DNA of 64,000 bases, from contig AP031354.1 of the NCBI GenBank assembly GCA_037833965.1, positions 23,786,001 to 23,850,000 of the forward strand. The letters are read 5' to 3'. Below are positions 13,250-23,949 of the stretch, in pieces. Source of the DNA: Marchantia polymorpha subsp. ruderalis. Its lineage: Eukaryota; Streptophyta; Marchantiopsida; Marchantiales; Marchantiaceae. A program made the position numbers and the translations under genes. A model generated the notes under the pieces. That model was not told the DNA's origin, ran no database searches, and saw only the letters and a program-made list of their open reading frames with translations. Position 1 is the stretch's first letter. Every line of letters begins with the position of its first letter.

Positions 13250-14560
13250 CGAGCGCGTTGGATACACAGCACGCCTTTGACATTCCCAGGGCGGGACTCA
13301 AGTCTCGAGAAGTCGAGAGGGAGGGAGGGAGGGCGAGGGCGAGGGCGAGGTCGGCAGTTGGAAGTTGGAATGGGAAGCTGGAGCTCTCTTGCGCTTCCAC
13401 TTCCTCTGCCTCTTCCTCGGGGATCCAGCCCAGGAGAGCCTCACAGAGCGACCAGGCAGCCAGCGAGCCACAGATCGGATCTGCTCGCGTCGTCTTCCGC
13501 GAGATGATGGGATCGGTAGTGGCGCAAGAAGAGAGAGGTCGACGAAACGCATTCGAGCAGGTCGAGGGGAGAAGCATTCTGATACGAAGTCTGAGATCGT
13601 ACGCCACTGCGAGAAGAAGGTCGTCGTCGTCGTCGACGTTTGCGAAATTCTACGAGGAGCAGCTGCTGCTGCTGCTGCAGCAGAAGCAGCGGCGAGGGCG
13701 GGACGGGTGACCGAGCGACCTGTAGGGGCAGGTGCTCCTCGATTAGGTGGAGCCATGTGAGTCCGTACCCGAGAGGAGTAACGAAGGAGGCGAAAAGCGC
13801 CCCGACCGACAAACCCTCTCCAGCAGGTAACCTCGCCCCTGCGGGAGGAGCATGTGGGACTTCTTCAAGCGCCCATGTTCCACCAGGGCCGCCACCACCG
13901 ACTGCCACGTGGCAGGTCGAGTGAGATCTTGAGCACCTCATTCCGTGCGGCTGGCGACGAAGATCTGCCATCGACGGCCCTAGCCGCAGCACCCCCAACC
14001 CGGCCCGTCCCCTCCCCCCCCGGTCCGACCCGACCAGACCCGACCCGTCCCGTCCCCGCCAACCGTGTTAACTCTCGAGCCTGGATTTCCTCCGCGAGTT
14101 ACCGCAGGCGGGCGGGGGCGAGGGCCCGGCCCCAGACGGGACAGTACGGGCCGCCGGGCACGGAGCAGTTGAGCTACGGGACCACAGATCGAGTCTGCCA
14201 TAGCATGTCACTTATACACACACCGTCGGATTCCCAAATCGGACGGCCGCGGCAGGTCACACCTCACTTTGTCGCGTGACAGGCTAAAAGAGGCAGTGTC
14301 TGAAATCTGGGACGTGCCTGGACTTTTCCAGAAGTGCTTTCTTCCCTGGAGACTCTGATGAGACTCTGTGGTGGAGTCAGAGGGTCCAGCAGCCAGCAGC
14401 CAGCAGCAGCAGCAGGGAGGCTACTAGCAGCAGCTGAGCTGAGCCTGAGACTGAGCCTAGGCAGCCAGCGAGCCAGGGAGGGGTGTGGGAGGAGGGGCAG
14501 GCGGGGAAGAAATCGGATCTGAGGGGTGGTCTTGTTTCCTTGTCTAAAGCGTTGGGAATT
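13250..14560. promoter_or_regulatory. GC-rich promoter/5' leader-like island
   Basis: The island is much richer in C and G than its flanks. It has GAGGGC repeats (13318-13350), CTG/CAG runs (about 13660-13690 and 14390-14415) and runs of CCGACCCGACC. Identical texture lies directly upstream of the five supported genes in this window, so I infer a promoter or long 5' leader here too. The direction and the gene it serves are not clear. Long open frames on both strands here are composition artefacts. Confidence 0.4.
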
Positions 14561-14582
14561 GGGCCGATAAAGAGGACCTGCG

Positions 14583-14720
14583 ATGGCGGAGGAGTTCACA
14601 CAGTTCGAGCATGGGCATGGGGTTTGTCTCTTTACGGTTTCGGAGAATGAACCCCTTTCCGGTGTGAGGTCATACTGGCGTATGTGTTCGGATTCGAAAT
14701 TCTTCTCTCGACTTCATTGA
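14583..14720 (+). CDS. Possible small ORF or first exon (45 aa)
   Basis: An ATG at the downstream edge of the GC island opens MAEEFTQFEHGHG and runs 45 codons to a TGA. The MAEE start, acidic beginning and placement after a leader-like island resemble a first coding exon. A GT lies within the frame (TTTCCG then GTGTGAGG, near 14661), but no downstream exon could be linked. The function is unknown and it may be chance. Confidence 0.2.
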   Translation: MAEEFTQFEHGHGVCLFTVSENEPLSGVRSYWRMCSDSKFFSRLH

Positions 14721-14756
14721 GCTTGCTTTACCGGGCGGATGAGTGTCCATAGTCGA

Positions 14757-14789
14757 TCTGCTGCTGCTGCTGCTGCTTCTGCTGCTGTT
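14757..14789. repeat. CTG trinucleotide run
   Basis: CTG units are repeated with one TTCTG interruption. No sustained coding frame surrounds it. Confidence 0.85.
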
Positions 14790-14799
14790 ATTCCTACTG

Positions 14800-16632
14800 C
14801 CGGTTCTTCTGGTTCCTTCGCTGCAGGTGCTTTGAATCAGGGACTTGTCGTTGGTCGGAGAAGAATTTCTGAGCTCGACGACTGCCAGCCATGCCTGTGT
14901 CCGAGTAAAACTCTCTGACACATCGTCGACCTGCTGTGAGTAACTCCCCCTCTAATAGAATGGACCAATGAATTCGGCTTAACGAGACTTTTCTCATTAG
15001 AAGCATGGTTTGAGGCGGTCTCGGTCACCAGGTGGGCCGGAGCTGGATCGATTATCGAGCCACTCCTAGTTCCTCTGTGGTTGCTAGCATCATATTTGAT
15101 CACTGCAAGTAGACTTGCAAAGAATCTGCTCACCATCTGACAGATTCCTCAGAGACGTTGCTTCCTGGTTGACTCTCTGAAGTAGGAGAAATGGCATCAG
15201 CGTCTGCTCTTTCTCGTGAGCGGATCTTCAGATTGGCAGCTTACTCCTGTACGAATGACGAGGAATTATTCCGGTAGTTCTGACTCACCTTCGAGTGATC
15301 AGTAGCCAACACCGAGGTGCTGTCTTTCGACTACACTAACTAGGAAACTGTGAAGCGGTCAGTGCTTATCCATTTCAACTCATGCTGCAGAACACTGTCT
15401 GTTGCTTGACTGGACATGTGAAATCAACATGCTCAGACGGGATTCCCTCAAGACATATTGACTCTTCAAGCCTCTGACAGCATACGATTCTCACAAACGT
15501 ATTCTGCTCGCCATGTTTTGCACAACCAAATAATCAGAGAGAGAAAGGAAAGTGTCGCAGACCTCAGCAAGGCTGCTGTAAAAGCCATCATTTCGACAGT
15601 TCTATATCCGCTGACTGTGAGCATCTTATACCATTCTGATCAGATACATCCTGCAACAAATGGCTGCAATTAAGATTCGTCTCCATTAGCGTAACGGATT
15701 ATCATCGGGCTTGGGGTTTCGTGGATAAATTGTCCACACTGCCGAGAAAGGCCTATGGACTTCCGGAGAAGAAGCAACCAAAGACCTTGCGGACCGGATA
15801 TCTCATTAGCACTGGAGATGGAAGTCAGATGGGCACCGAAGGCTCCTCCCGCACAATTTAGTCCGGCCTTGGGCCAGTCAATGAAGAGAACACCGTTCTC
15901 GTGACTGGCATCGCAACAAGTTCAGTTCTCAGATCTTAGACTCGCCGTGATTATGTATGCAGATGCCACAACCACCGACGTTGTGAACTCGGATATCACT
16001 TCACTTCGTCTTCTCTTGATCCTTCTGTGTGGTTGTGACAGACCGACCATCAGGGAGATCTGAGCTCCGTGGGGTGCCTCTCTTATACAATTCCTCTTCT
16101 GTTCACTCCACAGGCTTAAGTTTTCTAGATCGTTACAAATGTCATGAGAGTGTGCCGGTAGAAATAGCACTGCTGATATACAGTCGACGCAGGAATGCTC
16201 ACTCGGTCTGCAAGAGAGTCAATACAATCTGATATTCTTCTAGCTTTCCAGATCGTCACGCAAGCCCTGGGCCTGTCCGGAAACTCCGAGCGGCGCGAGC
16301 GACGACACATCGCTCCCCGTTGAACTCGGGGCAGCTGCATCGATTGCCTACGGGACTCTCTCTCGTATGCAGGCGAAGACCACCATCCTCTAGCGTCTTG
16401 ATCGTTGTCGACCACGTGTTGTCCATCGGACCCAGCCCCTCGGGCTGACCGTGATCGATCGGAGGGCTGAACCGAACTCACGACAGTGAATGCATGTGAG
16501 TGAGTGCCCCGAATAATTCCGCAACTGTGCCTGTGGAGGATCGAGCATTATGAACTGCTCCCGTACCATCCAAACGGCCCACCCGGGACTGTGACTCTTG
16601 ACTGCTGGGGTCGATGTGACACCATCCTTCCT

Positions 16633-16674
<42 letters not shown>

Positions 16675-17570
16675 CTGACTCTTTATGTAACGGTAACAAT
16701 TTTCTAGAGCAGAATCAGATCTGATGTTCAACTGGGTTTCTGTTTTCAATGGAGATGCGCCTGACCGCCGCTGCTTCCATGCGTCGTCGGCGGATGGTTT
16801 GGTGTCATGAGCAGGTCGTTTTGTCTCGGAGATGGAGCGGAATGTGCATGATGATGATTATGACGATGACGTGAGTGCAACCGGGACTGATCGCTATCTG
16901 TATGACGGGCCACCTTACGAGAATAAGGTCAGACTCACTCCATTTTCGGTCGGTGCATTGCTTTATACCATTCTCTCATGCTTGGCCTGCATGCATGTCC
17001 AAAGCTCCAAAGTTTGCCCGGCCGATCGATCGAAATACGGGCCGTGGCAACGCCTGGTCCGGCTCGGTCTTGCTGTTTCCTCAGAGTGGAGTAAAAGTGG
17101 AAGGTTTAATGATGCACCATGAAGTACAGAATTCTTTAAAGGCCGCTCGTTTTGTTGCGAGATTGGGGTGCCTCTCTTCGTCTCTGACAGTCAGTGGCTG
17201 CAGCTGTCTACTGATACCGATACTGTAAGATGTCTCAACATGCTGTGATCTCTTCTTCGACTTTCCTCTCAGATCGTTGGACTTGCTGATAGATTGGTCT
17301 CATGCTTCCGGATTCCTGCATCAATCGAGTCTGCCTCGCTGTGGCATGAGTGGAAGGAACACGCTCCCCCCTCGACCGGGTTGTCAAACAGAAGTGCATA
17401 CCGTGATCTCATTAAGCAGCCCATAGTCATCGACGTCAAAGCTCCTCCTCCTTCGATTATGAATTCTCAGTGATAATATTTCATCGTATTAGTCTCATCG
17501 CCGGGGCATACGGTTCCCCGCTGTTAAAAATTCCTTCGAATCCGAGCTCACTTATCGTCTCATACATATA
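14800..17570. other. Intergenic or intronic sequence, no gene recognised
   Basis: Only short, unrelated frames are seen here. The single distinct feature is the GA microsatellite. It could be intron if the two GC islands on either side belong to one transcript, but this cannot be shown. Confidence 0.45.
16637..16671. repeat. (GA)17 microsatellite
   Basis: Seventeen uninterrupted GA dinucleotides followed by CTTCTG. GA/CT runs are common in plant promoters, but no linked gene is evident. Confidence 0.95.
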
Positions 17571-17623
17571 TTCATATACGTCGGTGGGAAAGGAATTCGG
17601 AATTGGTGTCTGACAGTGTGGGG

Positions 17624-17779
17624 ATGGCGATGCAGGAACCGCCGGCGGTGACGACGATGACGGCCGATCGAATCGCACGGCTCGACTACGGCGACGCAGC
17701 GACCGGAGATGGCGTCATGGACCTCGACGAATCGCCGGACCGCGACGGGGTCCCGGAGCCTCCGGATCGGCGCAAGTAG
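17624..17779 (+). CDS. Possible small acidic ORF (51 aa)
   Basis: The frame starts MAMQEPPAVTTMTADRIARL and ends in PEPPDRRK before a TAG. It is GC-biased at third positions and acidic (GVMDLDESPDRDG), unlike the random frames nearby. No signal peptide, membrane segment or known domain is visible. It may be a real small protein, an upstream ORF, or a by-product of the GC island. Confidence 0.22.
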   Translation: MAMQEPPAVTTMTADRIARLDYGDAATGDGVMDLDESPDRDGVPEPPDRRK

Positions 17780-18200
17780 CAGCGAAGCCAGCGCGTGCCA
17801 TGAGTTAGAGAAGCGCATCGCAGTTTCTCGAGGCTAGCCGGCGGCGGCGACGCCAGCCGGCCGGCCGGCCTGCTCCCGCTCAGTCCAAACGAATCCGGCG
17901 CCGTGTGGAGACGACCACCACGAGTCCCCACATCGCGCCGACCTCTCCTCCTCCGAACTTGTCTGAAGTTGTGCCGTCGCCCGTTTTGTCCAACCGATGG
18001 AGCCCGCAGCCGCGCCCGCCGAGACTCCCCCGCGAATAAGGACCTGCCGCTCTCCGCGACCGGCGCGTCGAAGAACGTCGCCGAGCCCCGAGCGCTGCCC
18101 GAAACGCGCGACGGCGTACGTTGTCGTCCGGGTGATCGTTTAGAAGATGCTCTTAGACTATTGTAGTACCGCGCCCGCTCCCCCGTCCCCGCTCCGCCCC

Positions 18201-18254
18201 GGATGGATGGACAGATAGACGGACGGACGGAAGGACGGATAGATGGATGGATGG
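18201..18254. repeat. GGAT/GGAC tetranucleotide repeat
   Basis: GGATGGAT, ACGGACGG and GGATAGAT units are interspersed over about 54 bp. It is an imperfect microsatellite at the right edge of the GC island. Confidence 0.85.
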
Positions 18255-18259
18255 CGCGG

Positions 18260-19580
18260 TACGCCTGTCAGATCCCCCCACAAGACCGTTGGCAGTCCTG
18301 TCCTGTCGGGCCGCGAGTCGATTAGATTCCTCGAGGCCCGCTCAAGGCAGCGACGTCCTCTACTCCCCCCCAACAGTCCCCTCTTCCCGCACACTCCCAG
18401 TCTCCGCTTTTTCTGTGTCTGTCGTATGAATAAAGTACGCCGCAAGCATGTCCTGTGGATGGATTGCAGGCTGGCCATAGATTTTCGCAATTCCCCGATC
18501 CTCGACTCGTCTGTGGTTGCGATTTAATATCTCATCATCGTCATGTGTCGTTGGGCTGTCGAGTCGGTGCTTCTTCGGGTGTGAGTCCTGGTGTGCTCGT
18601 TCTCATTTCTCGGCTAGGCTCGGGCTTTCTATTTGTGGTTGCGCTTTTCTATTTCCTGTTTGCAGTCGCATTTTGGGTTGGGCAGTGATCTGAGCATGTT
18701 CTCTGACAATGGCCCTCGATTGATTGCTTGATGGTTAACTGACGGGAGCTGTGCTGTGCGGCTGGAAAGTTCATCACGATGGTTTCGGTCTCATGGCTCA
18801 TGAGTGCGTGCGATCGTTTTCCATTCTTTGCGCTCGATGCATGGATGCAGTTTATATTTTGCTGTGTCTCCTTCGTCCCGCTCCGTACTGCAATAACCTT
18901 CTTTGTGTCTAATTAGGAATTGTGCTTCTTCCCTCTGGTACGTCCAGATGAGAAGAAGATCAGTGGAAGGTCTCTCTTTTTCATGCAAGGTACTTGTGTA
19001 TCGACATGCGGGAAAGGAAAGGCAGACGACAGGTCTTGGCACGGAGAGAATATGAGCTATACCACACTGCAAGATTTAGTCTGTTCTATCCACGAACCCT
19101 GTTGGGACATGCAAAACTGACCGGCCTTTTGTCAGTCATGATTGCCGGAGCTGCGGCTCGCGAATCTGGGCTGCAGCCTGCTTGGAGTGTATCGTAGAAT
19201 TGGCTGCACCTTCAACATTGTTCGTCAAATTCTCATTCAAATTCTTCTACTACAAAGATATTAATTCGTGATTTTTCTTGCAGGAAAATGTTCTGTCAAC
19301 AATGAAATATTACTCGCAATTGTCAACTGGCTTAGAGTATGTTCATGATCATTTTTCGTTCATTCACTTTACTTTCCCATATGCAAGGATGAAGGTACAC
19401 ATACCAGAGACTGATGGACAAATCTAAAAATTGAATGACGAGGATTATGCGGATACTTTATATACACACATCAACCCTCTGAAGCACCGAGTGACGAAGC
19501 AACCCTCACCGTCAATGACCCATGCAAACTCATTGGGTGAGGCATAGGACGCAAGTCATGATGATTATCCCGCTGATCGG
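18260..19580. other. Unassigned sequence
   Basis: No open frame with a recognisable domain and no RNA gene pattern was found on either strand. Confidence 0.45.
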
Positions 19581-19585
19581 ACAGA

Positions 19586-19831
19586 TTGAGTGCGTTACAA
19601 AACCTTTTGCAAAAATCCGGCCCACTCGCGCCAACGAGGTTCGACAGACAGAAACTCCCGCTTACCGAGAAAGTACAAAACATGCAAAAGTGGTATGCTC
19701 TGCTAGAGAGATATGAACTGCTAGAGAAACGACGAAAGCTCACCATCCAGTCACACAAGACAAGGATGGACTTCGTCCTCATTGACGATAGACAGGCGGA
19801 TCGTTCCAGACGAGAGGATGAAGAGAGGTGA
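19586..19831 (+). CDS. Coding-like charged fragment, function unknown
   Basis: The frame reads LSALQNLLQKSGPLAPTRFD, then EKVQNMQKWYALLERYELLE, and ends in a very basic/acidic RSRREDEER before a TGA. Its composition (Lys, Arg, Glu and Leu rich, amphipathic) fits a coiled-coil protein better than random sequence. The opposite strand also happens to be open. No family is recognised and no neighbouring exons could be joined, so it may be an exon of a gene, a pseudogene fragment or chance. Confidence 0.22.
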   Translation: MSALQNLLQKSGPLAPTRFDRQKLPLTEKVQNMQKWYALLERYELLEKRRKLTIQSHKTRMDFVLIDDRQADRSRREDEER

Positions 19832-21655
19832 AAAAATAACAGAAGTTTTGCACTTGAGGTGACCAATAGAGGCGATGAAGGTAACGCTTCAAAACAACAG
19901 AGGGCTTTAAGATCTGAAGATTCTTTGTATTCCAAGATCACAGGAAGTACACCATGATTCTTCATGAACAAAAACATCTGCGCGAAAGTAAGTAGTATAC
20001 AACTTCTTTACCTTTTCAAAATGACAGAACTGCCAAAGCTCCCTGCATCTTCTACTCTGCCTCGAAAAATGTTTACTACCGCCATGTACCGTCTCGTAGT
20101 TGTAAAGTGGGAACCACAGCAAAAGCAGACTAGACAGTCACGGCGATGAGACAAAAAACTACTTCCGTGATCCTTTGTCTACCTAACATGGGACATACCA
20201 ATGGAGGTCAAAACTGGAATCCTTCGGCTGGATTTGCATTACCAGATTGACTGCTAGAGGACGGAGGTAATGTACAGGGACCTCCAGAGAACTTCACATA
20301 TTTCTTTCTAGATTTGGGTATTTTACATAAGGCAACGACAACACATGCCTCCTGTCCATTATTATATAACACTATCTCTGATAGGAGGGGAGATGCAAAA
20401 CTGAAAGGTACCAAATCTGTATCCTCAATCTTCGTCACCAACTCTCCGCTTATGATACATGACCTGACCAGCTCGATGGTGCTTCATGTTACGACATTGA
20501 AGCGACTTGTATCTCCCAGCAGGCCTTCGGCTGGAGACGACACACAACTCTCCGGGACCAAATTCGAAGAAATGGAAGGTCACGCACAGTTTACAATACC
20601 CCAGGATTCTGCTACCGATTCCCGATGATATGTTGACTGAATACGTCTGCTCAAATTCGGACACTACACCCTGCTACAGACGATTCACATTCAGCTTATA
20701 TGATTTACAGCCTACAAGGTCCTGCAAACACACACACACCGGGAATGTTGAGGAGCCATCAGTGCTAGTTTCAATGGAATCGACGACGAGTGAAAATGAC
20801 AATCGCCATGATGCTAATCGAAGGTCAACTCCTGCATGAAGAAGGAGGATATTTACTGCGATCAAAATACAAATACCAAGCTGTTCCCATGTACCCTCAC
20901 ATTTTTACAGGTTTTAAGTCTCCCTATAGCTCCTCCAATTTACAAGGTAACGCTTAGTACAATCCAACTTGCAGGTAAACCGGTGAACGACATTGTACAC
21001 GTGTAGTATGCCTGTGAGACTGTGAGACTTGCAGACACACAACGTAGGGCATAGCACAATCACACAATTCAACACAACTCACTGGTCCTAAAATAATCGG
21101 CGCAGCCTGTCGGCAGTTCAGGAGGATACGTCTGGGCATACAAAAGGCGGCTCCAATTGAGAATAAGATGCGGAGGCGGAGCTGTGAGCATGAAATTTTG
21201 ACAAGGCATTCCCAGGAAATCATCGTCGTGATTGCAATATAGGATAGCTTGACAAGGTAACTAAGTCTATTCTGTCAGGCTGAATGATCAATAATCTCTC
21301 CCGATCACACAGCCTAACACTTGATATTTCCAGTCCAGACCCATGTACTTGGACTGATGAGGTCACCGATTGGAGAATCCGAGTTCCGACGGTGTCAGCT
21401 CTGTGTGCCCAACGCAAACCGAGAAAAAACTGACGAAAGATCGGCAACAGATCATTCCACGAATAGCTACCACTTCAAAGGGATAAAAATATTGACAGCC
21501 TTTCTCGTGAAGCGGCTCAAGGTTATGCACGAGGCATCGCAAGATTGTCTCAGAACGTGTGATCAACTCAAACTTGCACGCATGAAGAGAAACTTGAATC
21601 TGCTCTCAGCCTTAATCAAATTCTCCACCTCTCATATGAAGCCAGACAGGAGTTC
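19832..21655. other. Region downstream of the J-protein gene, unassigned
   Basis: This should contain the 3' untranslated sequence of the minus-strand J-protein gene. Frames on both strands (for example about 20210-20660) are modest in length and show no domain. No confident polyadenylation signal was chosen. Confidence 0.4.
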
Positions 21656-22309
21656 CTACCAGCATTGGTCGGTTTCCCAGTTGCGCCCACGCCATTGTCC
21701 TTTCCGCTCGTCATGTCTCCACTGTCTGCTGAGAAGAGTGTTCTTAATCTCATAGTTATACAGTGCCCTTGTTCGCGGATCCTTGAGTATCGAGTAGGCC
21801 CTGTGAACCTCCATAAACTTCTGCTGAAAATCGTTGACTTTTTCTGGAGGAGCTTGATCTGGATGAAATTTCTTCGCCATACTTCTAAACGCGGCCTTGA
21901 TCTCATCATCGGTCACCAGATCAGAGATGCCCAGTACATCGTAGAGTGTGACCGGCTTTTCGATTTGTGTTTGAGGTTTGACGTAGAGAAATGACGGATC
22001 GGAGACACTTCCGGTGGCTGTACTTGATTGAAATTGTGGTGCGCCGTTGCCAACATGGCCGGTACGTGGACTTGCACAAGAATTTGTCCCAAACGAAGAT
22101 CTTGGACTAGAACAGGATGCATTCACATCGAAGGCAAGAGGACTTCTCAACAAAGCTGCTGTCGGGCTTTTCGTGCTCGTCGGCGACGCTGAAGGGGAAG
22201 TCTCGAACACCTTAGTCCTGATTGACAGAGGTCTATCTGCGGTCCATAAAGCTGAAGGTGGAGATAGTCTAGTGTGAAACTGACTCAAGGAAACCGATGA
22301 ACCTGCCAT
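21656..22309 (-). CDS. Plastid-type DnaJ (J20/J11-like) protein
   Basis: This encodes a 217-residue J-domain co-chaperone, intronless in its coding part. J-proteins of this class deliver clients to Hsp70 and stimulate its ATPase through the HPD motif. Residues 1-115 are rich in Ser, Thr, Pro and Ala with few acids, as expected for a chloroplast transit peptide. The J domain spans about 122-185: LYDVLGISDLVTDDEIKAAF, then the intact HPD at 149-151 (KKFHPDQAPPEK), then FMEVHRAYSILKDPRTRALY. The APPEK insert after HPD and the FxEVxxAYxxLxDPxxRALY ending are typical of Arabidopsis J11/J20 plastid proteins, and the overall length fits. No Gly/Phe or zinc domain is present. The short tail is basic and Trp-rich. 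The start was chosen as the first ATG after a probable 5'-leader splice acceptor at 22338-22340. Confidence 0.88.
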   Translation of the reverse strand: MAGSSVSLSQFHTRLSPPSALWTADRPLSIRTKVFETSPSASPTSTKSPTAALLRSPLAFDVNASCSSPRSSFGTNSCASPRTGHVGNGAPQFQSSTATGSVSDPSFLYVKPQTQIEKPVTLYDVLGISDLVTDDEIKAAFRSMAKKFHPDQAPPEKVNDFQQKFMEVHRAYSILKDPRTRALYNYEIKNTLLSRQWRHDERKGQWRGRNWETDQCW

Positions 22310-22311
22310 TC

Positions 22312-22335
22312 CTACGCCCTGGGTTCACTTCGCAT
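22312..22335 (-). other. Upstream ORF before the J-protein start
   Basis: A seven-residue frame (MRSEPRA, then TAG) ends two bases before the J-protein ATG. It lies just after a TTTTATACAG acceptor-like site, so it would be in the spliced leader. Such a short uORF could lower or condition translation of the main frame. This is inference only. Confidence 0.4.
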
Positions 22336-22339
22336 TCCT

Positions 22340-23940
22340 GTATAAAATCACGGAGTCAGTGTGCTTTAAAACAATATGTCCGTACACCAGGTTCAATAGG
22401 GCCACCTGCTATCACTCGCTGATCCCAAAAACCTCCTCGGTGCACAAGAAAAACTCCCGAATACCTGTGCAGGTCCGCGTGTGATTTCAACTAGTCACGA
22501 CGAAGATATGCTTCCACCCAACAGATGGGACAGAATGGAATGTGGAACTAGAGAAAGAAGGCTTTCAACGCCAACCCCGAGCTGTACTCCCTCAACCTGC
22601 CTTACAATCTGATCTCTAATCTTCCAATCAACGCTCGATTTGCACGATTCGAAAAGAGTCCAATCTAATCTACACTCCCAAATAATCCGAGTCTCCTCCG
22701 CTCCCCTGTCCCTCCTGCACCTAACAGCCTAAAACTGCGCCAAAATTTGATGGTGGGATCTTTGCTCACTGCTACCAGCCTACCGAAGAAACGCCCGCGG
22801 CGTGAATATGACCAAAAGGGTCACACGCGGTCAGAAGGAAGAAGCAATCACTAACTCGACTCACTCACCGTGTACCCAAGTCACCACAAAGCCCAATAAA
22901 TCCCGAAGACAGCAACATCTGCAGAGGAAAAGCAAGCCTTTTACAACAAAAACTGCAACCTTCGACTGCCAGGCTCCTCTTGTACCCACTCACAGATGAG
23001 ATCTCCTCCACTGTCCGACCCGAATAAACAAATCGAGAATCACCCTACCCCCGCCGACGCAAGAGAGGAAACGTGAACCTGGTACTTGGCGCGACTCCTC
23101 ACGGGGAAGCAATTCCAGACCACAAAGAAAAAGAACGGAACAGAACGGAACAGAAGGAATGCGAGCAACCAACCTTTTTCCTCACGAGTTGTTCTCGTCC
23201 TCCTCTTCGCCCTCGCCTGCTCGCCCGCCTGCCTGCCGGCTCGCTCGCTCTCTAAAAGCTCCGTCCACCGAATGCAGCAGCGATCACACCGAGAGATCTC
23301 GCTCGAGCCAATATTTTACAAATATATCAAACTTAATCTATTCGAATCCCGGTCTTCCTGTGACGCAATCGTCGGATCCACCCACCGGCAGCGCACGAAT
23401 CACTCTCCAAGCAACATCCACTCCTCGTCACGAACACCGCCTCACATACAACTCACGCACCAAATCGCAACTTGCTCAAAAAAATCCGCCCACACCCGCT
23501 CCGCCCGCGCGGTCACTGACTATCCTGCCTGCCTGCTCCCACTCGCCAAACCTATCTCCGCACAAATGACGTCCGCTGCTGCGCAAGCCCGTGCTTTTCA
23601 CGACCAGCTGCTCCTGCTGCTGCTGCTGCTGCCCCTCGCGGTCACGAAACTCCACAGCTCCAACACCATCGTCGACATTTGCCTCCTCGTCCGGGCCTTC
23701 GTTCTTCCCACCCGCGCTGCCCTGCCCCGGCCGCCCCGGCCGCCCGCCCGCTCGCCCGCAACGGGCCCCGACGCTCCGACGGATGACGAGGCCGGGCGAT
23801 GTGCTGACTGGATTGCCCGGGCTCGGTTGCGGGCGAAAGCAGTCGGGCGACGTGTCGAGCCTATCCGGATGGATGTCGCCCTCTTGATTATTCGGGCCGC
23901 CGCAGCATCGCCTGACCTCGATCGTGGCTCCGGCTAATGG
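22340..23940 (-). promoter_or_regulatory. Leader/promoter region of the J-protein gene
   Basis: GC-rich sequence with CTG runs (23605-23632), GCCCGCCTGC words and CCCCGGCCGCC blocks lies upstream of the minus-strand J-protein gene. The acceptor at 22338-22340 implies a leader intron in this interval. The long plus-strand open frame here is treated as a composition artefact. Confidence 0.45.
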
Positions 23941-23949
23941 CTCAGAGTC

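Larger units (their letters stand above)
17600..18260. promoter_or_regulatory. Second GC-rich island
   Basis: The block is sharply GC-rich, containing CGCGACCGGCG words and GGCCGGCCGGCC at about 17857-17870. It ends in a GGAT/GGAC repeat. By analogy with the upstream regions of the supported genes it may be a promoter or leader. A 51-codon ORF lies at its left edge. Confidence 0.35.

Noticed and set aside
12723-13280. 185-codon plus-strand frame
   Set aside because: It has no recognisable domain and mixed composition, and it overlaps the CTCC repeat and the edge of a GC island. There is no evidence beyond being open.
13441-13998. 185-codon minus-strand frame and its overlapping plus-strand rivals
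   Set aside because: Several frames on both strands are open at once because stop codons are rare in GC-rich repeats. Homopolymer-like Leu/Ala/Arg runs come from CTG and GCC repeats.
23086-23937. 283-codon plus-strand open frame
   Set aside because: It lies over the GC-rich upstream region of the minus-strand J-protein gene, has a random Arg/Pro/Ser/Leu composition, no domain, and several overlapping open frames of the same quality.
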